Assembly: GCF_030690345.1 (NCBI RefSeq)
Contig: NZ_JAUYGV010000009.1
Location: forward strand, 248,001-312,000
Length of the DNA stretch: 64,000 nt
From: Rheinheimera sp.
Lineage (GTDB): Bacteria; Pseudomonadota; Gammaproteobacteria; Enterobacterales; Alteromonadaceae
Direction of reading: 5' to 3'
Positions 34,769-43,304 of the stretch are shown here, one piece after another. Position numbers and translations under genes: made by a program. Within the stretch, counting starts at the first letter, position 1. The number at the start of each line of letters is the position of its first letter. The notes under the pieces are model-generated. The model was not told the DNA's origin and searched no databases. It was given only the letters and a program-made list of their open reading frames with translations.

Positions 34769-36229
34769 TCAGCCCTTAAATTTGATCAGCCAGTCGGTCA
34801 GTTTATGCGCGAACTTGCCGTATGGCGGCAGTAGCATGCTAACGCTGTTATAAGCGCCCTGGTAAAACACCGGCCGCAGTTTACTAAAGGTTAAAAAGCC
34901 CTCATAGCCGTGATAATGCCCCATACCGCTTTGGCCAATGCCGCCAAACGGCAAGTCGTGCTGGCCAACATGCAAAATGGCGTGGTTAACTGTCACACCG
35001 CCGGACATCACCTGCTCCAGGTAAAGCTGTTGCAGCGTTTTATCATACGTAAAGGGGTAAAAAGCCAACGGCCGGGGCTTACTGTTAATGTAGCTAATCA
35101 CCTCAGCGGCCGCGCTATAGCTTTTTACCGGCAGCAGCGGGCCAAAAATTTCGCGCTGCATTACCAGCATGTCGTCAGTGACATTAAACAGCAACGTAAG
35201 CGGAAATTTGCGCAGCGCCTTGTCCGGCGTTTGGCCCGGCATCAGGTTTACTGCGGTGGCGCCTTTAGCAACGGCATCGTCCAGCGTTTGTTGTAAGCGG
35301 TTGTAGGAGCGGTCGTCGATGATGGCGGTGTAGTCGTTATGGTTGATATCGGGGTAGTACTGTGCCACCAACTTACGCGCCAATTCTGTGAACGGCTGCT
35401 CGCTGCCGTGCGGTAAAAACAGGTAATCAACATTGGTGCAAATTTGGCCGGCATTAAATGCCTTGGCCCACAAAATACGCTCAGCAGCTTTGGCCAGCGG
35501 AAAATCCGGCGCCACCACTGCCGGCGATTTACCGCCCAGCTCCAGCGTTACCGGCGTCAGGTTTTTCGCCGCATTGGCCATTACCGCGCGGCCGGTTTGT
35601 GCTGAGCCGGTAAAGAACAAATGGTCAAACGGCTGGGCCGAAAATGCCGCGCCGCTGCCGCCCTGATCGGCAAAAATCTGCAGTTTGTCGGCGGGGAAAT
35701 ACTGCGGTACAAGTTTAATCAGCAACTGCGCCAGCTGTTCAGAGTTTTCTGACATTTTCACCATAGCGCGGTTGCCGGCAGCAAAAATTGCCACCAATGG
35801 CGAGAGTGACAACATAATCGGGAAGTTCCACGGCACTATAACGCCGACCACGCCCAATGGCTGTGGCAGCACCTTACAGCCGGAGGTCGGAAACAACAAA
35901 CGGTCAATATGGCGTTTTTGTGGCTTCAACCATTTTTTCAGCTGCTTTTTCGTGCGGGTAATATCTTCCAGCACCATTAAAATTTCCGAAAAGCGCGTTT
36001 CAAAGCGGCAGCGGCTGCCATAATCGGCATTAACTGCGTCAACTAAAGCCGTCTCGTTGTCGCGAACTAACGCCTTTAGTGCATCTAAGTCTGCCAACCG
36101 CTGTTGCAGCGCCGGTACCGGGTTAGCATGGTACGCCAAACGTTGCAGCGCCAGACAATCGGCGAACGGTGCAAAAGCCGGGTGCTGTGTTGATGTATCT
36201 GCAACGGTATCGGACGGAGTATGGTGCAT
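34769..36229 (-). CDS. Aldehyde dehydrogenase, coniferyl-aldehyde-dehydrogenase-like
   Basis: ATG 36229 follows GAGGT at good spacing. The 486-residue protein has the family landmarks VIVPWNFPIMLSLSPLV, the FFTGSAQTGRAVMANAAK NAD loop, catalytic Glu in VTLELGGKSP and catalytic Cys in FNAGQICTNVDY, with a C-terminal FGGIGQSGMGHYHGYEGF segment. This pattern fits the class-3-like group annotated as coniferyl aldehyde dehydrogenases, which lack long N-terminal extensions and act on aromatic or fatty aldehydes. It oxidises an aldehyde to an acid with NAD(P). The linked TetR gene and tandem operators show that it is inducible. Confidence 0.9.
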   Translation of the reverse strand: MHHTPSDTVADTSTQHPAFAPFADCLALQRLAYHANPVPALQQRLADLDALKALVRDNETALVDAVNADYGSRCRFETRFSEILMVLEDITRTKKQLKKWLKPQKRHIDRLLFPTSGCKVLPQPLGVVGVIVPWNFPIMLSLSPLVAIFAAGNRAMVKMSENSEQLAQLLIKLVPQYFPADKLQIFADQGGSGAAFSAQPFDHLFFTGSAQTGRAVMANAAKNLTPVTLELGGKSPAVVAPDFPLAKAAERILWAKAFNAGQICTNVDYLFLPHGSEQPFTELARKLVAQYYPDINHNDYTAIIDDRSYNRLQQTLDDAVAKGATAVNLMPGQTPDKALRKFPLTLLFNVTDDMLVMQREIFGPLLPVKSYSAAAEVISYINSKPRPLAFYPFTYDKTLQQLYLEQVMSGGVTVNHAILHVGQHDLPFGGIGQSGMGHYHGYEGFLTFSKLRPVFYQGAYNSVSMLLPPYGKFAHKLTDWLIKFKG

Positions 36230-36244
36230 AGCTAACCTCAAAAG

Positions 36245-36257
36245 TGACTGGCAGTCA
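36245..36257. promoter_or_regulatory. TetR operator 1 (aldehyde dehydrogenase operon)
   Basis: TGACTGGCAGTCA is a perfect 13-base inverted repeat with a central G, 16 bases upstream of the dehydrogenase start. A second copy lies 31 bases away. Confidence 0.75.
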
Positions 36258-36275
36258 TTTAAGTTCTGAGGTTAG

Positions 36276-36288
36276 TGACCGGCAGTCA
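36276..36288. promoter_or_regulatory. TetR operator 2 (aldehyde dehydrogenase operon)
   Basis: TGACCGGCAGTCA repeats operator 1 with one changed base. Spacing of 31 bases places both copies on the same face of the helix, which would allow two dimers to bind side by side. Confidence 0.7.
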
Positions 36289-36310
36289 TTTTGTCAATGC
36301 AAGCGGCTAA

Positions 36311-37315
36311 TCAGCTCAATAAACGGCTGGCCGAGTCGCGGCTTACTAACGCCGGCTCGAAGACATTTTTCAGTTGCAGTGCTTGTTGCTGATAGATATT
36401 TTTTAATACCCAACGCGCGGCCATGCGGCCCATTTCACCAATCGGGTAATCGATGGTAGTGAGTTTGGGGTAGATATAACGTGCCAGGATCAGGTTATCA
36501 AAACCGACTATCGATAAGTCCTGCGGTACCTGTAAGCCGTGTTCGCGTGCCACTTCCATCGCACCGGCAGCCATTTCATCGTTGGCACATACCAGCGCAC
36601 TAAAGGGCATACCTTTGGCCAGTAACTGCTGCATACAGCGACTGCCGCTACTGTCCTGAAAGTCGCCTTCGGCCAATAATGCTGTATCAAAATGCAAGCC
36701 GTGTTCCGCCATGGCACGTAAATGGCCGGCATAACGGTCTTTAGCATCACTTTTCCACATCGGGCCGGCCATATAGGCTAATTGTGTGTGGCCTTGTTGC
36801 AGCAGTTTTTTGGTTGCCAGATAACCGCCCAGCTCATTGTCAAGGCTGATACAGTTATCCGCTAACTGCGGAATAAAGCGATTGATCAGCACTATCGGCA
36901 GGCTACCGGCGGCCAGCTTGATCAGATAGTCGTCGGATACCGCCTCAACATGCAAAATCAGCGCATCGCAGCTGCGACTGATTAAAAATTCGATACCGTC
37001 TTTTTCGCTGGCCTCTTCACTGTGGCCGGCGGCAATAATCACGTGCTTACCGGCAGCGCGGCATTCGTTTTCAATACCGCTGAGCATTTCGCCGTAAAAC
37101 GGGCCGTGTAATTCAGAGACCAGAATACCGACACTGTTAGAGCGGTTTGACGCCAGCGACTGCGCAATCGAATTGGGCCTGTAGCCCAATTGCGCCATTG
37201 CTGCCAATACTTTATTGCGCGTAGCTTCACTAACCCGGGCATTGTTATTCATTACCCGTGATACGGTGGCCAGTGAAACGCCGGCCAGCTCTGATACTTG
37301 ATAAATAGTTGCCAT
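36311..37315 (-). CDS. LacI-family sugar-responsive regulator
   Basis: The 334-residue protein begins with the LacI headpiece (residues 2-25, IYQVSELAGVSLATVSRVMNN) and hinge SIAQSLASNRSN. The periplasmic-binding-protein-like domain follows, with SIVGFDNLILARYIYPKLTTI near the end. It lies downstream of the chemoreceptor, symporter and beta-glucosidase genes on the same strand. It is the natural candidate to bind the AAGCGCTT palindromes before the glucosidase/transporter pair and the laminarinase gene. The effector is probably glucose, a beta-glucoside or a laminari-oligosaccharide, by inference. Confidence 0.9.
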   Translation of the reverse strand: MATIYQVSELAGVSLATVSRVMNNNARVSEATRNKVLAAMAQLGYRPNSIAQSLASNRSNSVGILVSELHGPFYGEMLSGIENECRAAGKHVIIAAGHSEEASEKDGIEFLISRSCDALILHVEAVSDDYLIKLAAGSLPIVLINRFIPQLADNCISLDNELGGYLATKKLLQQGHTQLAYMAGPMWKSDAKDRYAGHLRAMAEHGLHFDTALLAEGDFQDSSGSRCMQQLLAKGMPFSALVCANDEMAAGAMEVAREHGLQVPQDLSIVGFDNLILARYIYPKLTTIDYPIGEMGRMAARWVLKNIYQQQALQLKNVFEPALVSRDSASRLLS

Positions 37316-37420
37316 GGCCTGCCTGTGAAATAAGGTTCAGGCATCTACTCTAGCATGCAGTGCCGCTGTTTAACCAGCTTGCAGCGGCTTGCAACCAGCA
37401 AGCGCCGCAATAGGCCGGAG

Positions 37421-39070
37421 CTAATCTGTTTTAAACCGGCTTACTTGTCCGCTCAACCCGGCAGCAACCTGCTGCAACGCGGCCACCGCACCGCGGTTCT
37501 GCTGCATAACGATGGTGGTTTCGCGAGACATCGTCGCTATTTGCTCAATATGCTGAGCCAACTCAGTAACAGCAGCCGACTGCTCGTTGGTAGAGCGGGA
37601 AACATCACGCACATTATGCAATGAGTCTTCGGCTTGTAACCTTATCTGCTCCAGCATAACCGCGGCCTGATTGGCCAACGCTAAGCCCTGGCTAACCCGC
37701 GGTGCTGATGTTTCCATACCTTGCACTGCTTGTTGGGTTTCATCCTGCACCAGTTGGATCATACCGGCAATTTCTGTGGTGGCTTTACTGGTACGTTCGG
37801 CCAGTTGCCGTACTTCGTCGGCGACTACAGCAAAACCGCGACCAGACTCGCCGGCGCGGGCGGCCTCAATAGCGGCATTAAGTGCCAGTAAGTTAGTTTG
37901 TTCGGCGATGCTGCGGATCACGCCGGCAATACCGGCAATGTCTTTTGAACGTTGTTGCAAACTACCGATTTGCGTAGCAGATTGCTGAACGGTTTCTGCC
38001 ACCAATGCTATTTCAGCAGCAGCGTCTTTTACCAACTTAGCGCCCTGTGCCGACAGCTCAGCGGTTTTTTCTGAGTTTTGCTCGGTCAATTGCACAGTGT
38101 TAGCTACCGCGCTCAGGCTTACTGTCATCTGTTCAATGCTGGCAGCTGAAGCGGTAGAAGAAGATGCCTGCAATTCTGAAGCCTGTAACGCTTCTTTTGA
38201 GGCTAAATCCAGTTCGGTTGCCCGGGTTGAAACAGTATGTGCAGCCGCAATAACTTCTTTTAACGTTTGGCGTAACTGACTCTGCATACTGGCCACCGCC
38301 GCCAACATGCTGTTTGGCTGACTTGATTTGATCGGCGTTGTCAGGTCACCACCGGCAATCCGGCTGACAATATCAGCCGCTTGCGCCGGCTCACCACCCA
38401 GAGCACTGCGCAAGTAGCGACTGATATACCAAGCCGTTACTACACCGATAAAAATGGCAAATAAAGTCAATAACACCATCGACCAGGCAAAGTTAGCCGC
38501 CACATTGCGGGCATACTCCGTGGCCTGCTGATTCTTCTGCTCCTGATAATCAATAAAAGCATTGATGCTGGCCAGCCAGTCAACATAGGCCGGACTCATT
38601 TTTTGCAACAGTATCTGCTGAGCTGCAGCCTGCTGACCTTGCTGGCGCAGGCGGATAACGTCTGCCGCTAATGGTTGGGCGCGTTGTTCTACCTGATGGA
38701 TCGCTTCGAGTAACCGCTGTTCGGCAGGGTTTATATCGCTACCGCGCAGGAACAGTTGGTCCATTGGCCGGCGGGAGTCCTGGTAAAACGCTTGTAACCG
38801 GTTAATGTCGGCCAGTATCGGTGATAATGCCGACACATCAGGTACCAGCGTAACATCACGCAGTGCTATCGCCCTGTCATGCACGCTGCCACGAAAATTG
38901 ATGGCATAGCGCTGTTTTACAGAATTAACTTCGGTAATTTCGGTAAGTGTGTGATTAATTTGATTAACCCGCTGCACACCAAACAACGTCAGTGCTACCA
39001 TCAGCAATAAGATCACGCCAAAACCCAAACCCAGCCGCATCGCGACTGTCATCGATTTTTTATCCTGCAT
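37421..39070 (-). CDS. Methyl-accepting chemotaxis protein
   Basis: ATG 39070 is preferred to an upstream in-frame start because it directly precedes the basic residues and first membrane helix (about 12-32). The 549-residue protein then has a four-helix-bundle periplasmic sensor (about 35-185), a second helix near 188-208, a HAMP region and a cytoplasmic signalling domain. The domain has the invariant hairpin tip RAGESGRGFAVVADEVRQLA. It is flanked by sugar-locus genes on the same strand, so it may steer the cell toward beta-glucan breakdown products. No CheW-binding pentapeptide tail for CheR was seen at the C-terminus. Confidence 0.92.
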   Translation of the reverse strand: MQDKKSMTVAMRLGLGFGVILLLMVALTLFGVQRVNQINHTLTEITEVNSVKQRYAINFRGSVHDRAIALRDVTLVPDVSALSPILADINRLQAFYQDSRRPMDQLFLRGSDINPAEQRLLEAIHQVEQRAQPLAADVIRLRQQGQQAAAQQILLQKMSPAYVDWLASINAFIDYQEQKNQQATEYARNVAANFAWSMVLLTLFAIFIGVVTAWYISRYLRSALGGEPAQAADIVSRIAGGDLTTPIKSSQPNSMLAAVASMQSQLRQTLKEVIAAAHTVSTRATELDLASKEALQASELQASSSTASAASIEQMTVSLSAVANTVQLTEQNSEKTAELSAQGAKLVKDAAAEIALVAETVQQSATQIGSLQQRSKDIAGIAGVIRSIAEQTNLLALNAAIEAARAGESGRGFAVVADEVRQLAERTSKATTEIAGMIQLVQDETQQAVQGMETSAPRVSQGLALANQAAVMLEQIRLQAEDSLHNVRDVSRSTNEQSAAVTELAQHIEQIATMSRETTIVMQQNRGAVAALQQVAAGLSGQVSRFKTD

Positions 39071-39201
39071 AACACCACCCGGGTACTGCAAACGCACGAC
39101 ATGTACGTTAACCGCACCAGTATACGCGCTTGTCTCTACCTTGGTTCCATAGTTTGTTTAATAAATAAACACTTACTGTACAGCTACAGAAATAGCCGGT
39201 T

Positions 39202-40530
39202 TTACCCGGCTTGCAGCGCCAGCTGGCGGTGGATATCAAGCACCCTGGCGCCGGTTAAGCGGTAGCGGCTCATTACTATGGCGACCAGCACCGAGCCGAT
39301 GGCAGGTAACAGCGTAAAGCTGAGTAAAATGCCCTGCTGTGTATCTGCAGTTTGCGGCACATCAGCCTGATAGCCATAACCGGCCAGTAACCAGCCGGCC
39401 AAAGCACCGCCCAGCGCCAGGCCAAGTTTAATAAAGAATACGATAGAGGAGTACACCAGGCCGGTAATACGGATACCGGTTTTATAGTGGCCGTAGTCGA
39501 CAGTGTCGGCCATCTTGGCCCACAACAGCGGCGTGGCCATTTGTAAAAAGAAGCCCCAGAGAAAATACAACGCAAATGCCAGTACCAGCTGTTCGCTGCC
39601 GATAAAGAAACTGACTACGCAAATCACGGCAGCGATCAGCTGCAAGCCAATATAGGCTTTTACTTTATCGACATAACGGCTAAGCCACTGTGCTACCGCG
39701 CAACCGGCAATATTACCAATCATGCCCAAGGTGACAAAGGCGGTGATTAAATCTTCGCGGCCGAGAAAATACTTCACGTAGTAAATAGCCAGGGTAGTGC
39801 GTAATACCATGCCGGTAAGCAGGAAAAACGCCGCCACACACAAAATACGCCACTGATCATTTTGCCACAAGGATGCAAAGCTGCTGCGCAGCGTAAGTTG
39901 TTGATCCACCGGTGCCGTTACCCGCTCGCGCGTGCCGGCAAAACACAGCAGAAACAGCACTAAACCCAGCGCACTCATCGCGGCTATGGTCAGCTGATAG
40001 CCTTTGGCGTTGTCGCCGTTACCAAAAAAGTTTACCAGTGGCAGGGTGCAGGCCGTGACTAATAAACCGCCGAGCATACCAAACACAAAGCGGTACGACT
40101 GCACCGATACCCGCTCTGTGGGATCTGCCGTTAACACGCCGCCCAGCGCCGAGTAAGGAATATTAATCGCAGTGTAGGCCAGCATTAATAAGGTATAGGT
40201 GGCAAAGGCATAAATCACCTTGCCGTTGGCCGACAAATCCGGCGTGGTAAAGGCCAGCACGCTGCACAGCGCAAACGGCAGTGCCAGCCAGAGTAAATAG
40301 GGCCGGTACTTACCATGCCGGCTTTGGGTTTTATCGGCCAGTGCGCCCATTAGCGGATCGGTTACCGCATCGATAATACGTACCAGCAAAAACATGCTGC
40401 CGACTACCGCCGGGGAGATACCAAAAATATCGGTGTAAAAAAAGGTAAGAAACAGCATTACCGTCTGGAACACAATATTACTGGCGGTATCGCCAAGGCC
40501 ATAGGCCACTTTTTCCCGTTTTGTCAGCAT
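39202..40530 (-). CDS. GPH-family sugar:cation symporter
   Basis: ATG 40530 is chosen over an upstream TTG. The 442-residue protein has about twelve membrane helices and the MelB-like hallmarks KVAYGLGDTASNIVF, DAVTDPLMGALADKTQSRHGKYRP and the central loop. These define the glycoside-pentoside-hexuronide:cation symporters. Its start lies 27 bases after the beta-glucosidase stop, so both are one operon. It probably imports short beta-glucosides such as laminaribiose or cellobiose for the adjacent GH1 enzyme. Confidence 0.9.
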   Translation of the reverse strand: MLTKREKVAYGLGDTASNIVFQTVMLFLTFFYTDIFGISPAVVGSMFLLVRIIDAVTDPLMGALADKTQSRHGKYRPYLLWLALPFALCSVLAFTTPDLSANGKVIYAFATYTLLMLAYTAINIPYSALGGVLTADPTERVSVQSYRFVFGMLGGLLVTACTLPLVNFFGNGDNAKGYQLTIAAMSALGLVLFLLCFAGTRERVTAPVDQQLTLRSSFASLWQNDQWRILCVAAFFLLTGMVLRTTLAIYYVKYFLGREDLITAFVTLGMIGNIAGCAVAQWLSRYVDKVKAYIGLQLIAAVICVVSFFIGSEQLVLAFALYFLWGFFLQMATPLLWAKMADTVDYGHYKTGIRITGLVYSSIVFFIKLGLALGGALAGWLLAGYGYQADVPQTADTQQGILLSFTLLPAIGSVLVAIVMSRYRLTGARVLDIHRQLALQAG

Positions 40531-40556
40531 GTGCCGCAACCCTGTATTATTTATTG

Positions 40557-41891
40557 TTATTTTTGCCGCCCGGCAAACAGCTCACGCAGCGCTATGGCAC
40601 TGGTTTTCAGTGTGCGTTGCTGTGTAGCGTAATCAACATAGACTATACCAAAACGCTTGGCATAACCCTCGGCCCATTCAAAATTATCCATCAGGCTCCA
40701 GGCAAAGTAGCCGTCTATGCGCATACCGGCCGTTATGGCAGCTTCGGTAGCTTGTAAATGCTGCTGAAAATAACTCACCCGTTCTGCGTCGGCTACCTGA
40801 TTATGCAATAAGGTATCCGGCATAGCGGCACCGTTTTCGGTAATATACACCGGCGGCAAGTTATAACGCCGGTGCATTGCCAGCAGCACTTCGGTTAAGC
40901 CCTGCGGGTATATTTCCCAGCCCATGTCGGTAAGCGGCGGCGCGGTTGGCGGCACATCACTAAACCAGCCTTTGCTGTTGGCCCGGTATACGGTGCGGGT
41001 GTAATAGTTAACGCCGATAAAATCCAGCGGCTGGGCAATAATCGCCATATCGCCGGCAGTAATTTGTGGCTGCTCTGCCGCCGGTAATTGCGTAAGCAAG
41101 TCAGGGTAACAGCCTTCGAGTAGCGGCTGAATATACCACTGGTTATGGTACTGATCGGCCATGTCAGCTGCACGGATATCGGCTGCGCTGCTGCTGGCCG
41201 GATGGCAGGGGCTGAAATTCAGCACTATGCCGTTCAGCGCCTGCGGCGCATTTCGCTGCAGCACTTGCATCGCCAAACCGTGCGCCAGCAATAAATGGTG
41301 CGCTACCTGGCGACCCTGTTGCCGGTTTTGCACGCCGGGCGCATGAATACCGGCTTCGTAGCCCAGATAAGCGCTGCAAAATGGCTCATTTAAGGTGGCA
41401 TACGAGTACACCCTGTCGCCAAAAGCACGGCTGACCACGTCAGCATACTCAGCAAACTTGTAGGCAATACCACGGTTTAACCAACCGCCTTCGTCTTGCA
41501 GATATTGCGGTAAATCCCAGTGATACAGCGTAACAAAGGCTTTAATATTACGGGCCTTTAGCGCATCCAGCAGCTGAATGTAAAAATCCAGCCCGGCCTG
41601 ATTAATACTGCCATCGGCGCGGATAACCCGGCCCCAGGCGATGGAAAAACGATACGCATCTACGCCCAACGCTGCTATCAGCTCAATGTCGTCGCGCCAG
41701 CGGTTCACATGGTCACAGGCAACCAAACCGTCGGAGCCATCTTTAATCCGGCCGGGCGTGGCGCAAAAAGTATCCCAGATACAGGCTTCACGGCTGTCGG
41801 CTGCACCTTCTATCTGAAACGACGCTGTAGCGACACCAAACACAAAGTCGCGCTGCAGCAGGGGTGACGTTTTGGCTAAAGTTATCTTCAT
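40557..41891 (-). CDS. bglA: Cytoplasmic GH1 beta-glucosidase
   Basis: The 444-residue protein has no signal peptide and shows the GH1 signatures: N-terminal FVFGVATASFQIEGA, acid/base Glu169 in TLNEPF and nucleophile Glu352 in YITENGA. The length is typical for bacterial BglA. It should hydrolyse imported beta-linked glucose disaccharides to glucose in the cytoplasm. It is the first gene of a minus-strand unit with the GPH symporter. A LacI-type operator lies 82-95 bases upstream in the gap shared with the divergent MFS transporter. Confidence 0.94.
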   Translation of the reverse strand: MKITLAKTSPLLQRDFVFGVATASFQIEGAADSREACIWDTFCATPGRIKDGSDGLVACDHVNRWRDDIELIAALGVDAYRFSIAWGRVIRADGSINQAGLDFYIQLLDALKARNIKAFVTLYHWDLPQYLQDEGGWLNRGIAYKFAEYADVVSRAFGDRVYSYATLNEPFCSAYLGYEAGIHAPGVQNRQQGRQVAHHLLLAHGLAMQVLQRNAPQALNGIVLNFSPCHPASSSAADIRAADMADQYHNQWYIQPLLEGCYPDLLTQLPAAEQPQITAGDMAIIAQPLDFIGVNYYTRTVYRANSKGWFSDVPPTAPPLTDMGWEIYPQGLTEVLLAMHRRYNLPPVYITENGAAMPDTLLHNQVADAERVSYFQQHLQATEAAITAGMRIDGYFAWSLMDNFEWAEGYAKRFGIVYVDYATQQRTLKTSAIALRELFAGRQK

Positions 41892-41972
41892 CAGTTCTAC
41901 TATCTTCCGAACGTGCTGTTGTTAGCTGCGTAGCAACAAAATTATTGCCAACAGCGTGATATATGCTATAAA

Positions 41973-41986
41973 TGAAAGCGCTTACA
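41973..41986. promoter_or_regulatory. LacI-type operator in the bglA/MFS divergent gap
   Basis: TGAAAGCGCTTACA matches the operator before the GH16 laminarinase gene at 12 of 14 positions and shares the AAGCGCTT core. It sits between divergent genes and can control both. Confidence 0.75.
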
Positions 41987-42045
41987 TTATACTAGACGGC
42001 ACTATTGCCGCCGTCAATTAAAAACATAAATCGCCGGGGGACAAG

Positions 42046-43293
42046 ATGGCAGCAACACCAATAATCAGCGACGCCGCGCCACAGGCCGCGTCAGGCAACA
42101 GCAGCTACCGTTTTGCGCTGTCGTCTTTAACCACATTGTTTTTTATCTGGGGCTTTATTACCTGCCTGAACGACATCCTGGTGCCCTACCTGAAAGGCTT
42201 GTTTGACCTGAACTACACTCAGGCGCTGCTGATCCAGTTCTGTTTTTTCAGTGCTTACTTTGTGGTGTCGGTACCGGCCGGCATACTGGTCAGCCGTATT
42301 GGTTATCAGTCGGGTATTGTCACCGGCTTGCTGATTGCCGGCGCCGGCTGTTTGCTGTTTTATCCGGCCGCGGCGGCACATTATTACCCGCTGTTTTTAC
42401 TGGCGTTGTTTGTACTGGCCGCCGGCATTACCATTTTGCAGGTAGCCGCTAACCCCTATGTTAGTGTGCTGGGCAAGCCGGAAACCGCCTCCAGCCGTTT
42501 AACCATGACCCAGGCCTTTAACTCTTTAGGCACCACGGTAGCGCCGTTTTTTGGTGCCTGGCTGATCTTTGGTGGTATGGACGCACCTAAACCGGGCGAA
42601 GTAACCGAATCCACCGTGCAATTACCTTATTTATTGTTGGCAGCAGCACTGATTATTATGGCGCTGATTTTTGCCTTTCTGCGCTTGCCGAAGCTGGGTA
42701 AAAAAGATGCCAATATCACCGTAACCGGCGCCGCCTGGCAGTACCGCCACCTGGTGCTGGGCGCTTTGGGTATTTTTGTGTATGTTGGCGCTGAAGTAGG
42801 TATTGGCAGCTTTTTAGTCAGCTTTATTACGCAACCGGATATCGGTGCGCTGGAAGCTAAAACCGCGTCGCACTATATTGCCTGGTACTTTGGCGGCGCC
42901 ATGGCCGGCCGTTTTATCGGTGCGGTGGTAATGCAGTATATTGCGCCCGGCAAAGTGCTGGCATTTAACGCTGTCTGTGCCGTAGTGCTGCTGGCCGTCA
43001 CCATCGCCAGCAGCGGCAGCCTGGCCATGTGGTCACTGCTATTGGTCGGCCTGTGTAATTCTATTATGTTCCCCACTATATTCAGCCTGGCCATTGCCGG
43101 CTTAAAACAACATACCAGCCAGGGCTCGGGTATTTTATGCCTGGCGATTGTCGGCGGCGCGGTATTGCCATTGGCTCAAGCCGCGCTGGCCGACAGCTTC
43201 AGCGTGCAGCTGGCCTTTATTATTCCGCTACTGTGTTATGTATTTATCGCCTGGTATGGCGCGGTTGGCAGCAAACCGCGCAGCGTAGTTTAA
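42046..43293 (+). CDS. FucP/GluP-like MFS sugar transporter
   Basis: The 415-residue protein starts at ATG 42046 behind GGGGGA. It has twelve membrane helices and the FucP-subfamily motifs [40 protein letters not shown] and [18 protein letters not shown]. Family members import glucose, galactose or fucose by proton or sodium symport. It is followed 11 bases later by the GH3 glucosidase gene. Together they could release glucose outside the inner membrane and import it. Confidence 0.92.
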   Translation: MAATPIISDAAPQAASGNSSYRFALSSLTTLFFIWGFITCLNDILVPYLKGLFDLNYTQALLIQFCFFSAYFVVSVPAGILVSRIGYQSGIVTGLLIAGAGCLLFYPAAAAHYYPLFLLALFVLAAGITILQVAANPYVSVLGKPETASSRLTMTQAFNSLGTTVAPFFGAWLIFGGMDAPKPGEVTESTVQLPYLLLAAALIIMALIFAFLRLPKLGKKDANITVTGAAWQYRHLVLGALGIFVYVGAEVGIGSFLVSFITQPDIGALEAKTASHYIAWYFGGAMAGRFIGAVVMQYIAPGKVLAFNAVCAVVLLAVTIASSGSLAMWSLLLVGLCNSIMFPTIFSLAIAGLKQHTSQGSGILCLAIVGGAVLPLAQAALADSFSVQLAFIIPLLCYVFIAWYGAVGSKPRSVV

Positions 43294-43304
43294 GGAGCGA
43301 CCAG

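Noticed and set aside
43137-43304. An N-terminal extension of the GH3 protein
   Set aside because: It lies inside the transporter gene, lacks a signal peptide, and would bury the lipoprotein signal that begins at 43305.
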